64,000 nucleotides of DNA. Origin: Allodiplogaster sudhausi (Eukaryota > Nematoda > Chromadorea > Rhabditida > Diplogasteridae). The notes beneath the pieces were generated by a model that saw only the letters and a program-made list of their open reading frames with translations, did not search any database and was not told where the DNA came from. The stretch covers positions 597,001-661,000 of the forward strand of contig CALZFC010000056.1 of the NCBI GenBank assembly GCA_945643635.1, written 5' to 3'. The translations under genes and the position numbers were made by a program. This document shows positions 1-10,756 of the stretch, in pieces; positions within the stretch are counted from its first letter, which is position 1; each line of letters begins with the position of its first letter.

Positions 1-5
1 TCCGT

Positions 6-55
<50 letters not shown>

Positions 56-750
56 CTCTTCTGAATTTCTTGCTCATCGTCAGTCCCTGTTTTCCTAATT
101 TTACTGCTATGACATCGGCAAATGAAAATATTAAAGAGATGGTCCAGGAAGGAAGCGAGAGATTAGCATGAAGAGAGGGACAGGCTGAATGCAACATAAC
201 ATTCCTTGTAAATACATACATTCGCAGTAGAACACTGTCTGCAGCCACAGACAATACTTCGAACACTTCTACCGTCTCTTCCCCCCTTTCCCTCACTTCC
301 TCTCCATCTTCTCGTTTTCTCTGCTGTTTCTTCTTTCCCATTGTCTTTCTCTACCTGTTACTCTCAAACATGGCTCACTTTCACTTACTTTCCACGGCAT
401 CGCCCAGCAGACTGCACAACATCACAAATTCTTTTCTTTCTCTAGCCTCTTGATATTCCATTTCCCTATCTTTCGGAGCCTCCATTTCTCTCTCTAACTC
501 TCACAGTCTTTCTTTCTCTTTTGTTATCCATACCCGTCTCCTCCTCTGCAATCACGTTTGCCCTCTCTTCTCACTTCTAACAAAGAATCATTCCAATTCA
601 AATGATGGGAACTGCTCTCGGGATGATTCAACAGCCTTTATACGTGCATATTGCCCTTCTTCGCAATACTTTAGCAAAATTTCAAAAAGTACAATTGACA
701 AGCTTCGCTTAGGCCTAAAAAAAACCTCGACATCGAAATATGTATATGTA
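1..750. other. Pyrimidine-rich noncoding sequence
   Basis: A perfect CT microsatellite runs from about 10 to 52. The rest is CT-biased sequence with no open frame that looks like protein. I see no exon with paired splice signals here. It may be intron of a gene starting outside the window. Confidence 0.5.
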
Positions 751-1206
751 CAGTACTGCTCAACGGCGAGGGGTAAATGCTGCGTCGGCTATAGCGGACG
801 CGGCCAAATAGGCCGAGTGGAATATCTCGCTAGAAAGCGTTTTCAGGCAAATCACATATCAATATCAGATCTCTGAATTTTTCTTAACTAATCACGTTAA
901 ACAATTCTTGAAAAATGCAGAAAAACAATTGCAGCAATACATTTGCTTCGCTTGATGTTCGAACTTGCGACACACGAAATTCCATATGAGACCGCAACAA
1001 TTATGTCACTGTACGTCATGAAAATGCTAATTTCACAAATTAAAAAAAAATTTCTTAACGGGAGTAGTGAAGAAAAATTCAGGGATCTCAAATTGATATG
1101 TGATTCCTATGAAAATGCTTTCTGCAGCGAGATATTCCACTTGGCCCATTTGGCCGCGTCCGCTATAGCCGACGCAGCATTGACCCCTCGCCGTTGAGCG
1201 GTACTG
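751..1206. mobile_element. MITE with long inverted repeats and TA target duplication
   Basis: The two ends are inverted copies of each other. The left end reads CAGTACTGCTCAACGGCGAG and the right end is its reverse complement with one mismatch in the first dozen bases. Similarity continues inward for roughly 140 bases on each arm, through a stretch containing GCTATAGC. TA flanks both ends (749-750 and 1207-1208), as in Tc1/mariner/pogo-type elements. The 456-bp length and lack of a transposase mean a non-autonomous element. The small open frame inside is a by-product of the inverted arms. Superfamily assignment is inferred from the TA duplication and the CAGTA start. Confidence 0.85.
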
Positions 1207-1478
1207 TATGTATCACATGGCAGGATGAAAATCCACAAAACGAAATAGGAATAAAGGAGGAGTTGGAGGAGAAGACAAAGACAAAGAGGCAACCAAGCAT
1301 CAACCACAATGGCATTCGAAGTTCTTTTGAACCGCTCTCTTGATTCGACATTGACAATTTTACCCTTTTTATTCCTTCACTCTTCTCTTCACTTCTTTCT
1401 TTATCTACGAATTCAATCGCTATTTTCATCCACATTCCACTTCCTCTCACTTCCTCCTTCCTCTCCTCGCAATTTCAG

Positions 1479-2471
1479 AGAGCATTCTGAGGTCTCTTCG
1501 TCTTGATAAAATTGAACATTTCAACCGTCTGACGGAGCCGTTTTTACAGGTTCGAGATGATTCGGTAAGCGTAAGAAAGAGTGGAGAAAGAGAGCACTCT
1601 CATCCCTCACTCGCAACATTCCAACTTGCAGCATTTCATTTCCTTGCTTTTATGCCTACCGTTCAAGCAAGTATTGTTATAAAAGGTAGAATGTTAAGTT
1701 AATGGATGTCTTCTTCAAACAAGGCCATGTCTCACACAACCTCGAAGCATTAATTGCGGAGTTGTATATGTATAGCTGCTTTCACTAAAATAACGATTGA
1801 CACAAGAGCATTAAAAGGAAACAGCTGAGAGAGTATGAAAGATAAAAAGGGAATAGTAGCAGAAGAAAAGAAGCCGACCTCCCGACAGGGAGTGATTGTT
1901 ATCTGAATCGCAGGCGGAGGTGCCTATCTTCATCCTACTCTTACTCTTTTCTCTTCCCTGTTCTCTCGTTTAATCTGCCTCTCATATTCTCTTCTTCCTC
2001 ATGCACTTTTTACTTAGCGACCAGTGGTCAATCGGTTGCTGTACTGCTTGTAATGGCCACGTGCATTCCGTTAAACAACCAACCTTGAACGATGGTTCCC
2101 CTCACAAAAAAAAGGAGATTGAGGATCTTTGGCATACTTACGGAATGTTCTTATATTAAGGACATTTGGTGTGTAACAAAGCAAGAAATCAACTACAAGA
2201 TTATCTCTGAATCCTAATGAAACATGGTAGATTGTCAAAGTTAATGCTGCTTTTGACGGCGAATCGGCAGTTCGGAATAATAGAAACAGATGCAGAAGAT
2301 TAACATTGTTACTCACATTTTCACTACTTTCTGTTTCTGCAATTTGCACTCAAGCAGTGAGAATCTTTGATGGAGGCAGCGAGTGGGAGAATAACATATA
2401 TGACGTCACCCTTGCCAGAGACATTCAGCGTCTGCCTTCCTTCTTTGAAAAGAGGGGATTCAAATACCTTG

Positions 2472-2530
<59 letters not shown>

Positions 2531-3295
2531 CTCTCTCACTATCGCTCCATCTCTATATCGAACTCTATTTTATTTTTCTTTCTTTTTTTTCATCCTCACT
2601 TTCACTCACTGTAATCAGCACACCTTATTCGCTTCAATCATCTCTTTTACCTACCCATTTTCCCTTCTAATGTTTTGCACCGTGCTTTCTAAATTTTATT
2701 CTCCTTCCTTTGAATACTCTCCTCCTCTCTCTTTCTCTGTCTCTCTCTCCCTCCCTCTCTTTATTTCTCTCTCAGAGATTCTACCTCTCATTTCCATCCT
2801 TCGTCGTTTAATCCGATGAGCATCACTCGTTTTGCATTTCTCTACAACTCTCTGCCACTTAAGTTTCACTTTAGCTCCCAATTTGTAGATGTTCTTCACC
2901 CTTCATTGACGATGAAAGCAAGCACTAACTGAAGGGCTAGGATGTCTGCTGTTCTATTGCAAGAATGGCAATAACTCAATCAAGAACCATCTCTGACTGT
3001 GAGTTGATTTAAGGTAGGAATTCGTGACAACTGAGAGGGACTGGAAAGAAGCAATCGAAAGACTCAGGGAAAGCAGCATCTCAACCCTAGCAAGAATTCA
3101 CAGCAAGTTGATAACTAAACTACGGAAGGAACATAGTCTTGATCCCTTAGACAACTACGACTTCTTCAGCCGGGAAGCGAGCTCCCGTGTCTTGCTCTTC
3201 CAACAACGCGTCCAGAATTCTGGATTCAAAACCTGCGCTCGCATCGGCGCGCCGAGTTCAGCTTTGCCGCTTCTCAAGTTTCCCTGTTTTTCCTT
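1479..3295 (+). CDS. Three candidate exons of an unassigned gene
   Basis: Three stretches look like real exons. 1479-1564 follows a TTTCAG acceptor, ends at GTAAGC, and codes a 28-residue segment containing LRSLRLDKIEHFNRL. 2358-2470 follows CAAGCAG and codes a segment containing ARDIQRLPSFFEKRGFKYL, ending in phase 0 at a GT. 3020 to about 3295 follows GGTAG, begins in phase 0 and codes a charged helical segment containing WKEAIERLRESS and FFSREASSRVLLFQQRVQ. The second and third join in frame; the first does not join directly to the second, so an exon may be missing. I do not recognise the family. The gene probably starts left of the window. Confidence 0.4.
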
Positions 3296-4712
3296 TACAT
3301 ATGTCTCTGCTCACCCATTCTCTTTCCTTTCTCTTTCTGTCACTCTCCCTCTCTGACTAACTCTCTCTCTCTCTCTCTGTCTCTTTCTCTGTCTCTCTCT
3401 GCTTCTGTTCCCTTGGTGAATCATGCCGTACGCAACTCTTCTGGTTGTATCCTGCTCAATCGTGGCATAAGCGCCTTCCTTGAGGGGATCATAGTGTTCT
3501 CCTTTCGATTCAAAGTCTTATGTCACTTCTGACACCGTTGAATCCTCACTTTCTTTATTTCACTCGCATGCTCTGCTCTCCCCTCTTTCTCTTTTTCTCT
3601 CTTTCTCTCTCTCCTCTCCCTCACTCTTTTTCTGTAACCTTTTGCTCACTCTTGATTCCTCTTGTATTTTCAACCACTGCTTCGTATCGCCGGACGAACG
3701 AGAAGCCTGAAGAAGGAGCAGTCATTTCACTCGTATTCTTACTGTCCACTCCTCGTTCGTTCTGCATTTAACAGTCCAAAATATTGTTTGTTTCAGCGAA
3801 TTGAATACGTACATTAAACACGATGTGAATTTATGTATCTACCTTTTCCTATAATTCCTTTCCTATATTTCAAATATTTATTTTGCAAAATGGAAATAAG
3901 CCAAACGAAGGAATTTTAATTAAAAAAAGAAGATTCACCCTTTCTGATGCATTTGTTTTCTTCTTCTTTTTCACTGACAATTTCTGTTAGACCATTTTTC
4001 ATTCCAAATGACATTCATAAAGCGTCTGTTCAACATTATTTATTCTTCTTTATCAATACTGCATTTTATTTTGAAAGGTCTGAATAACCAAGAAGACATC
4101 TGATGCCTTCAGTGAAAGACGGTCGAAAACAAAATAGATGAAAAACAAATACCGAACATGTATTTTCACATATAATGTGACGAAAGCGCCAGAATCCGTG
4201 TTCGAATCAGTCTTTCTTTCACACGTACCTTCTCTTTCGCTTTCTATTCATTTCTCTCTCACTTCTTTTTTTCACGTATACGTTACCATCTTTGTTGAAA
4301 CTGAGTACTGATGTGCAATAAAAAGAGGTTCTCCGCCATCCCGAGGTTATCTTCTAAGTACGCACTCCCCCTGCCCGGCTCAGTTTATCTAATATACATA
4401 TGTATGTACGAGTTATTAGAAAATGCGAAGGACCATGAACGAATATTTGAAAAAAAAATTATTTATTATTACTTCATTTCGACACTTTAAGCCTCTCTCC
4501 TTCTTTTTCTCTCCTTCTCTGTTTCCCATCTCTCATTCTAATGTCGTCATATTTCTATCAGCAGCAATCGAAATGCCACCTCTCGCTTGTGTGCGTGAAC
4601 TTGCAAGATTCGGTTTGGAGAATTAAAAGACATCAATCATGGCTTCGTTGTTTCACTGGAAACTATTTGGTACGGGAATTAGCTCGTCAATTAGACAACT
4701 TCACGATCTGGC

Positions 4713-4832
4713 AAGAGAGAGAGAGAAAGAGAGAGAGAGAGAGTGTGAGAGAGTGAGAGAGAGAGAGAGTGTGAGAGAGTGAGAGAGAGAGAGAGAGAGA
4801 GTGTGAGAGAGTGAGAGAGAGAGTGAGAGAGA
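4713..4832. repeat. GA microsatellite
   Basis: About 120 bp of (GA)n broken by GTGAGAGAGTGAGAGA units, giving a second-order repeat of about 30 bp. Confidence 0.9.
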
Positions 4833-5395
4833 TGATCTGATGGTGAGCAGTGGCTGTCACGGCCAGGGCCAACTGCCAATGCACTCTCTTCTTTCATGAC
4901 CCGAGGACCCTTATCGTCTTTCCCTTCCCTATTGCTCGCTCCTCAGTGGCTCCGTTTCTGGGTTACAGGTGTGTGCCCCCAGGGAGAAGGTAGGCCAGTG
5001 ATGGAGAGAGAAAAGATACGGAGAGAGGGAGAGGGAAGAGAGGGGAGAGAGGGATAGGTGGAGATGTGAGAGAGCAGACGGAAAGAGAGGCTGAGAGAGA
5101 GAAATGTCATGAGACGAAACAGAAAAGGCTCACTGCCAGCACCCCATTGTTCGGGAACATCTTCTTTTTCTGCTTCTTCATGATCTGCAGTTGTCTTCTT
5201 CCCTTTCAGACATCTTCCAACTTCCCCATTCTTCTCGTATGATATCATGCATTGCTCATCCTCTCTGCTTCCACGATGACTTTCCTGTCCTTCTCTGGAC
5301 TGTTCAGGTCTACGATCGATTCAATTCAACCGCGATGCGGAGTGGATCGGATAAAAAAATTGACTGAAATGTCTGTTTCGAAATGGTAACGCATG

Positions 5396-5403
5396 AGTGA
5401 GAG

Positions 5404-5448
<45 letters not shown>

Positions 5449-5501
5449 GAGGGAGAGAGAGAGAGAGTGAGAGAGAGAGCGTGCGAGTGGGATAGACTAA
5501 G

Positions 5502-5533
<32 letters not shown>
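5396..5533. repeat. GA microsatellite
   Basis: About 140 bp of interrupted (GA)n with occasional GGGA and GTGA units. Confidence 0.9.
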
Positions 5534-5536
<3 letters not shown>

Positions 5537-6404
5537 AAGGAATCAGAACGAGAGTGAAAGACTGAACTAGGGCTCTATATGGGAATGAGGACAGACTGTT
5601 CTCTTCCTCTTCGTTCCTTTTATCCAATCAATTGTTCCCTTTGCATGCAACACACGTTATTGGAACAGCCGAGCAGAAGAAGGGTCTATCGACATGCGAA
5701 TGAGTCTATCTTTATCTCTTTACTTCAATCTGTCTCTTCTCTCTCTGTAAATATAAATCTACTTTTTCTCAGCTTACATGATCTCCAGGACATGCCTTGA
5801 TTGCTGCGCTTAATTCACTGCCGATGTCTCATTGGAAATACTTTGAATGACAGCAAGAATGTAGCCATTCCCCATTAAAAGTAACTCATGCCCTCCATTT
5901 TATAGTGGCAACCACCTCTTCGTTCCTTAACAAGTTACATATACTTTGTCTGTTTATTTTCTCATTCCTCTACTCTGACACGAGCTACAGTCGTTTACCT
6001 ACTTTTCTGCTGGCCTTGAATATGCTCTTTCGGTCTCTCCTGCCAGTCTGTATCTTGCTCTTCTTTCTCTACTTTTCCTTCTCTCTCTCTCCTCTATCTC
6101 TCTCTCCTCTCTCTCTGTCTCTCTCTCTCCTCTCTATCTCTTTCTCTCTCTCGCTCTCTCCTCCTCTCCATCTCTTTCTCTCGCTCCCTCTCTAACTCTT
6201 TCTCACTCCCTCACTCTCCTTCTCTCACTCTCTAGCTCTTTCCCCTTCTCTGCCCACCTATTCTCGAGTGCCAAAACGAGCACGTCATGAAGTGAGTAAG
6301 TGTGTGTTTGTAGTGAACCAGTCTTCCGCCTGACATCGTCCACTCATCTCATCCCTGTCCATCTGTTCTTCTCCTTACCACATTCTCGATACCCTTTCTC
6401 TCTT

Positions 6405-6449
<45 letters not shown>

Positions 6450-6505
6450 CTTTTCACTTTACTTTTCCCTCTCCCTCACGTCTATTTCCTTCTCTTCGCC
6501 TAGGT

Positions 6506-6549
<44 letters not shown>

Positions 6550-6630
6550 ATTGCTGCTTAATATGCTACTGATTGTAATCAGCATTCTATCTCATCGTAT
6601 TCTTTTTATTCATATATTTCAATCTTTACT

Positions 6631-6671
<41 letters not shown>

Positions 6672-6840
6672 ACCTTGCCCTTTTTCTATCTGTCTCTCTC
6701 CCTCTCTTCCTTTTCATTCCCTTTGATGTTGCTAATGCTCTACATGATGTGTATATATGATCCCCTCCCTCCGGCCCTCACAATCAGTTGTTCATATTCT
6801 AGTGTTCATTCGGTGTCACATCTTGACTCACCTCTTACAG

Positions 6841-8210
6841 AGCAAAGAGATGAATTGAACGATATTTGTATATTCTGCTGCCGGAAGCTTAAATATCAAC
6901 CAGAAACTAGTCGGTCTTTCTATCATCAGAAGACATGTGTGCATACTGTATCAGCATTATCCTAGTTCTCCTCTCTCTCTCTCCCTCTCTCTCTCTCTCT
7001 CTCGCTCTCTCCCTCTCTCTCTCGCTCTCTCTCTCTCGCTCTCTCTCTCCCTTTCTCTCTCTCCCTTTCTCTCTCTCGCTCTCTCTCTCTCCCTCCCTTT
7101 CTCTCTCCATCTCTCTCTCTTTCGGTCTCTCTCTCTCTCTCTTGCACTGCCTGTCTCCCTCACTCTTAATTCCTCCTACTTCCCTGACTTCTCCCAATAA
7201 ATGTTTTTGCTTCTTTGAGTTTGCTCTCCAACTAAGTTTTTCAGCATTGCTTTGTCACCGTAGTGATGCCTCAGAGAAATGGGCAACAAACTTGTCAGCT
7301 TTTTTGTCTGGTGTAAAGATGGTACTCAAAAGATCTTTTCAGTTATTATCTGCTTCTTTTCTTTCATGAAACTGCAGATAGAATGCCTTTGTTGGCTAGG
7401 CAGCATTGTCTGCTTTGAGTGGGGGCTTTTATTCTCTATGCCTAACTCATTCTCTCACTCCCTCTCTCACTCTCTCTCTTTCTCTCTAAGTTTTGCCATT
7501 ATCTAGCTCTTTCTTTCTTACTCTTCACTCTCTTTCTTCATCATGATGATCTTGTCTGACTCAGTCCTCTCCATTTCTCTGCGTCTTCTCCTCTACCATT
7601 GTTCTCTCGACTCTCTCGTTTGTCTGTGAATATGGATGATGCATGGGCGGAGTTTTCTCTCTGCAGTCTGGCTCACTATGTCTCTTCGCTCTCTTTCTCT
7701 AATTCCTTCATACTTCTCCCTCCCTCTCGCTCTCTTTCTTCATCCTCTCTCGACCATGGGTTTTGGCAGAAGCGCAGTGTCGCATACAAAGAAAGTCGGC
7801 GGATATTGCTGCCTGATCTCTCTTACTCTTCTTCCACCTCTTTCTTCTACTTTCTCCCTCTCTCCCTCTCCTTGTCCTCTCTCCCCCTCTCTCTCTCTCT
7901 CTCTCTCTCTCGCTATTCTCTCTCTCCTCTCTCCCTCTCCTTTCCCTTTCCCCTCTCTCTCCTCTCTCTCCTCACTCCATCCTTCCCTCTACTCTTTGCT
8001 CCTCCCCTGTTTCCCCGTTCAAGCATTGTCATTGCTTCTCAATCGTTTCTTTCCTTTCTCCCCTCTTCATGAATACTCTCCTTCTCTTCTCAACAAGTTC
8101 GTTGCCCCGTCGCAGTGCCAAATGCGGAATGAATTCATTATTCTCTTATGGGGGCGAATCGCTAACTCGTCAAACCTACCTGTTGACTATTGCTGTTCCT
8201 GGTGTACTTG
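6841..8210 (+). CDS. Further candidate exons of the unassigned upstream gene
   Basis: Four short exon-like pieces lie between microsatellites. About 6841-6920 follows CTTACAG and contains ELNDICIFCCRKLKYQPE. 7227-7310 follows TTTTTCAG, contains SDASEKWATNLSAFLS and ends at GTGTAA. A piece near 7770-7815 follows TTTTGGCAG and contains KRSVAYKESRRILLPDL. A piece near 8116-8200 follows TCGCAG, contains NEFIILLWGRIANSSNLPVD and ends at GTGTAC. Each is non-repetitive in a repetitive background and has plausible borders. Phases between them were not resolved and I recognise no family. They may continue the gene at 1479-3295 and end at the exon near 9539. Confidence 0.3.
6971..7142. repeat. CT microsatellite
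   Basis: About 170 bp of interrupted (CT)n, with CCCT and CGCT interruptions. Confidence 0.9.
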
Positions 8211-8441
8211 TCATTTATCAAATGGATTCTCTAACTTCTGTCGATTCTTTCTTTTATCCATGTAAATGTCAATTCTTGAATACATGACAAGATAAGTTCG
8301 ACCACTTTTTGTGGCGCAGTACTCTTGGATTTACCTACTGTACTGAGCAGTAGCTGAGCAGCATATCCTTTAACGTCATTCCCCATGGCTTGATAGTCTT
8401 GACTGGCCGTCTCTTTTATTCGTTCTCTCGTTCTCGTTCCT

Positions 8442-8522
8442 GGCCACTCTCTCTCTCTCTCTCTCTCTCTCCTTCTCTCTCTCTCTCATTCTCTCTCTCT
8501 CTCTCCTTCTCTCTCTCTCTCT

Positions 8523-8558
<36 letters not shown>
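8442..8558. repeat. CT microsatellite
   Basis: About 117 bp of (CT)n with four TTCT or ATTCT interruptions. Confidence 0.9.
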
Positions 8559-8559
<1 letters not shown>

Positions 8560-8733
8560 ATCATCCCACATTCGCATGTGCCAAATTTCTGTGGCAGTCC
8601 CCAACACCTGCTTGTCTAAATTCGAATAGTATACAAAGGGCTGGCAAGTGAAAGTAGTTGTACTGACTAAGGCGCTCTGTATACTATCGCAGAGACCTCA
8701 CCACACCTCACATCACCAGAAAATACGTGGCGT

Positions 8734-8783
<50 letters not shown>

Positions 8784-8875
8784 CGAATGAGGAGTAGACA
8801 GTTGAGTTGGAAAACGAAAGGGAATGGATTGAAAAAGAGACCTGTTCGCTATTGAATGAGCATGGCTCCGCTCAA

Positions 8876-8923
<48 letters not shown>

Positions 8924-9538
8924 CTCCCCCTCTCTCTCCGCTTGTCACCCTGTCTCGCTCAGGTTGTCGCATTCTGTATTACCCATTTGATTGTATTGAA
9001 TCGCGTGATTGTTCTGACTCTATTTACTTTCACTTAGTCTTAATCCTATCTGTACACAATAAATTAACCATTCTAATTTACCTTGTTTATGCTTATAAGG
9101 GGAGAAAGTGCCACTAGCCCTCTCCTCCCTTCAGTTGTCCTTTCTTCACGTAAACTTTCAACACATGCTCTTCGGTTTCTCTTTTATTCACTCCTTTAAT
9201 CACTTCTCATTCGGTCGGTCCTCAGTCAGTCCTTGCTATTTAAACATGGAATTTTAACATCTCTACATTCTTTTCTACTTCATCTATTTAATTCATGCTA
9301 TTTCACTACGTGCTCTTCATAATCTTCATGCTATTCCTGTAAATAAAATAAATTTAAAGTTGTTCGCGGATGGTTTCTTTTTGTTCGGCCGAAAGCGAAG
9401 CCTCGCTTTTCTGTTATAAGTAGAAGCAATTGTAATTACACAATTTGCGGACGAAATATCTTGCTATTCGTTTTTAAAACTTTTTAAAATTTGCCAAGCT
9501 CACGTTTTCCCTTTTTAGAATAATGTCAATTGGTTTTT
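8559..9538. other. Noncoding interval before the terminal candidate exon
   Basis: Contains a GA tract at about 8735-8780 and a CT tract at about 8880-8920 that face each other across about 100 bp and could pair as a long hairpin. The remainder is AT-rich with no supported exon. Confidence 0.5.
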
Positions 9539-9729
9539 TTCAGTATTACTCGGACGGGTGTAGGAAAGGGTGCTGGGATGCACTGCTAGAGACGACATAC
9601 CCGGGTATACTCATTCGATACGAGACGTCGGACTTCCACCACCCAACCTCATTTGTGTCCATCTTGTCAGTGGACGAAGCCTTTTCTGATTTTATCATTG
9701 AAAGCTATCGACCGTCTGAATGGACGTGA
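9539..9729 (+). CDS. Candidate terminal exon of the unassigned upstream gene
   Basis: A TTTTTTTCAG acceptor is followed by an open frame beginning YYSDGCRKGCWDALLE and ending in SYRPSEWT and a TGA stop, 63 residues in all. It is non-repetitive and lies just before the furin start, which fits a last exon. No family is recognised. The alternative is a chance open frame. Confidence 0.35.
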
Positions 9730-9807
9730 ATCATGATCAATTTGTTAACCGTGAGTTCTTATCGCGAAGATGAAAATGATTTTCAGATCGGGCCTGGTGG
9801 CTCCAGA

Positions 9808-10721
9808 ATGAGACAATGTCTCGTTGCCACTGCAGCAACTATCTTCCTCTTTCTTTTCTCATCTTCTCACGGAATTCAGCATGATTCGGTTGGTTTCTCG
9901 GACTGATCAATTCCTTTTGATCTCGATATTTTATGCGAACTGCGCAGCTTAGTGGCAGAGAGGGAGCAGTAACAGGTTTCTGCCACGTTGGATTGTGAGA
10001 GATGCGCTTAGACGGCCTTCCACCCATGTAGTTTGAAGGGGGTGGAGGAGGAGGGGGGGGCGAAGGATGTCTGGTCGGTCAGTTCCGTTATTCATGTTGT
10101 GAGCCTTTCTGAAGTGGGAGAAGAGGGTTGCGTGCTCTCGTATTTGGCTAGACGAAGGGGCAAGTCAAGGCTGGCCGAATCATTCCTCTTCAGAGCTGGA
10201 ATTTTTATCGCGTTTGGGGTGGTTGGAATTCCTGGTTCTCTTCGGGGAAATCAAACGATTCGTGGCCTTCGAAAAGTTGTTGATTGTCGAGTATATCTGT
10301 ATGCAACATATTAAACGAACAATGTTCGTTAGCTATAATCTGAACTTCCTTGAGAATTTATTTTGAAAAAAATATCATTCCACATAGTTTATTGTCCAGA
10401 TAACCCGGAAATAAACAGAGCGGCGAGGAAGACAGAAAGATGTTGAGCGGGGAACGCTGAAACACGTGCATCCTTGGTTTTCTCTGCCTCTTCTCCTCTC
10501 TCTCTCTTTCTCTCTGTCCCTCTCTTGCCTCACCCTCTTTCTTTTTCTTCCCCCTCTCATCTCTTTATTCTCTCCCGGAATAAAGTGTGGACCGGATTGA
10601 GATCTGCTTTCACGGGGTGGCGCGAGATGCGCCGTAGACTACAGACGGATCGAGCCGACAGAAAGGAAGCGCTTCATCTTTGCTTGCTCTGCTCTCTCTC
10701 TCTCTCTCTCTCACTCACTCA

Positions 10722-10756
<35 letters not shown>

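Larger units (their letters stand above)
3296..6840. other. Noncoding, microsatellite-rich interval
   Basis: Mostly intron-like sequence with CT and GA microsatellites (main tracts near 4713-4832, 5396-5533, 6070-6250, 6404-6446 and 6509-6547). The long open frames here are translations of CT or GA repeats (runs of Leu-Ser or Arg-Glu) and are not genes. No exon with convincing splice signals was found. Confidence 0.5.

Noticed and set aside
2306..2819. Long Leu-Ser-rich open frames over CT repeats
   Set aside because: They are translations of a dinucleotide repeat in several frames at once; only the non-repetitive part at 2358-2470 looks like an exon.
6907..7200. Arg-Glu-rich open frames on the minus strand
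   Set aside because: Same cause: GA repeats read as RERERE. No start context or conserved segment.
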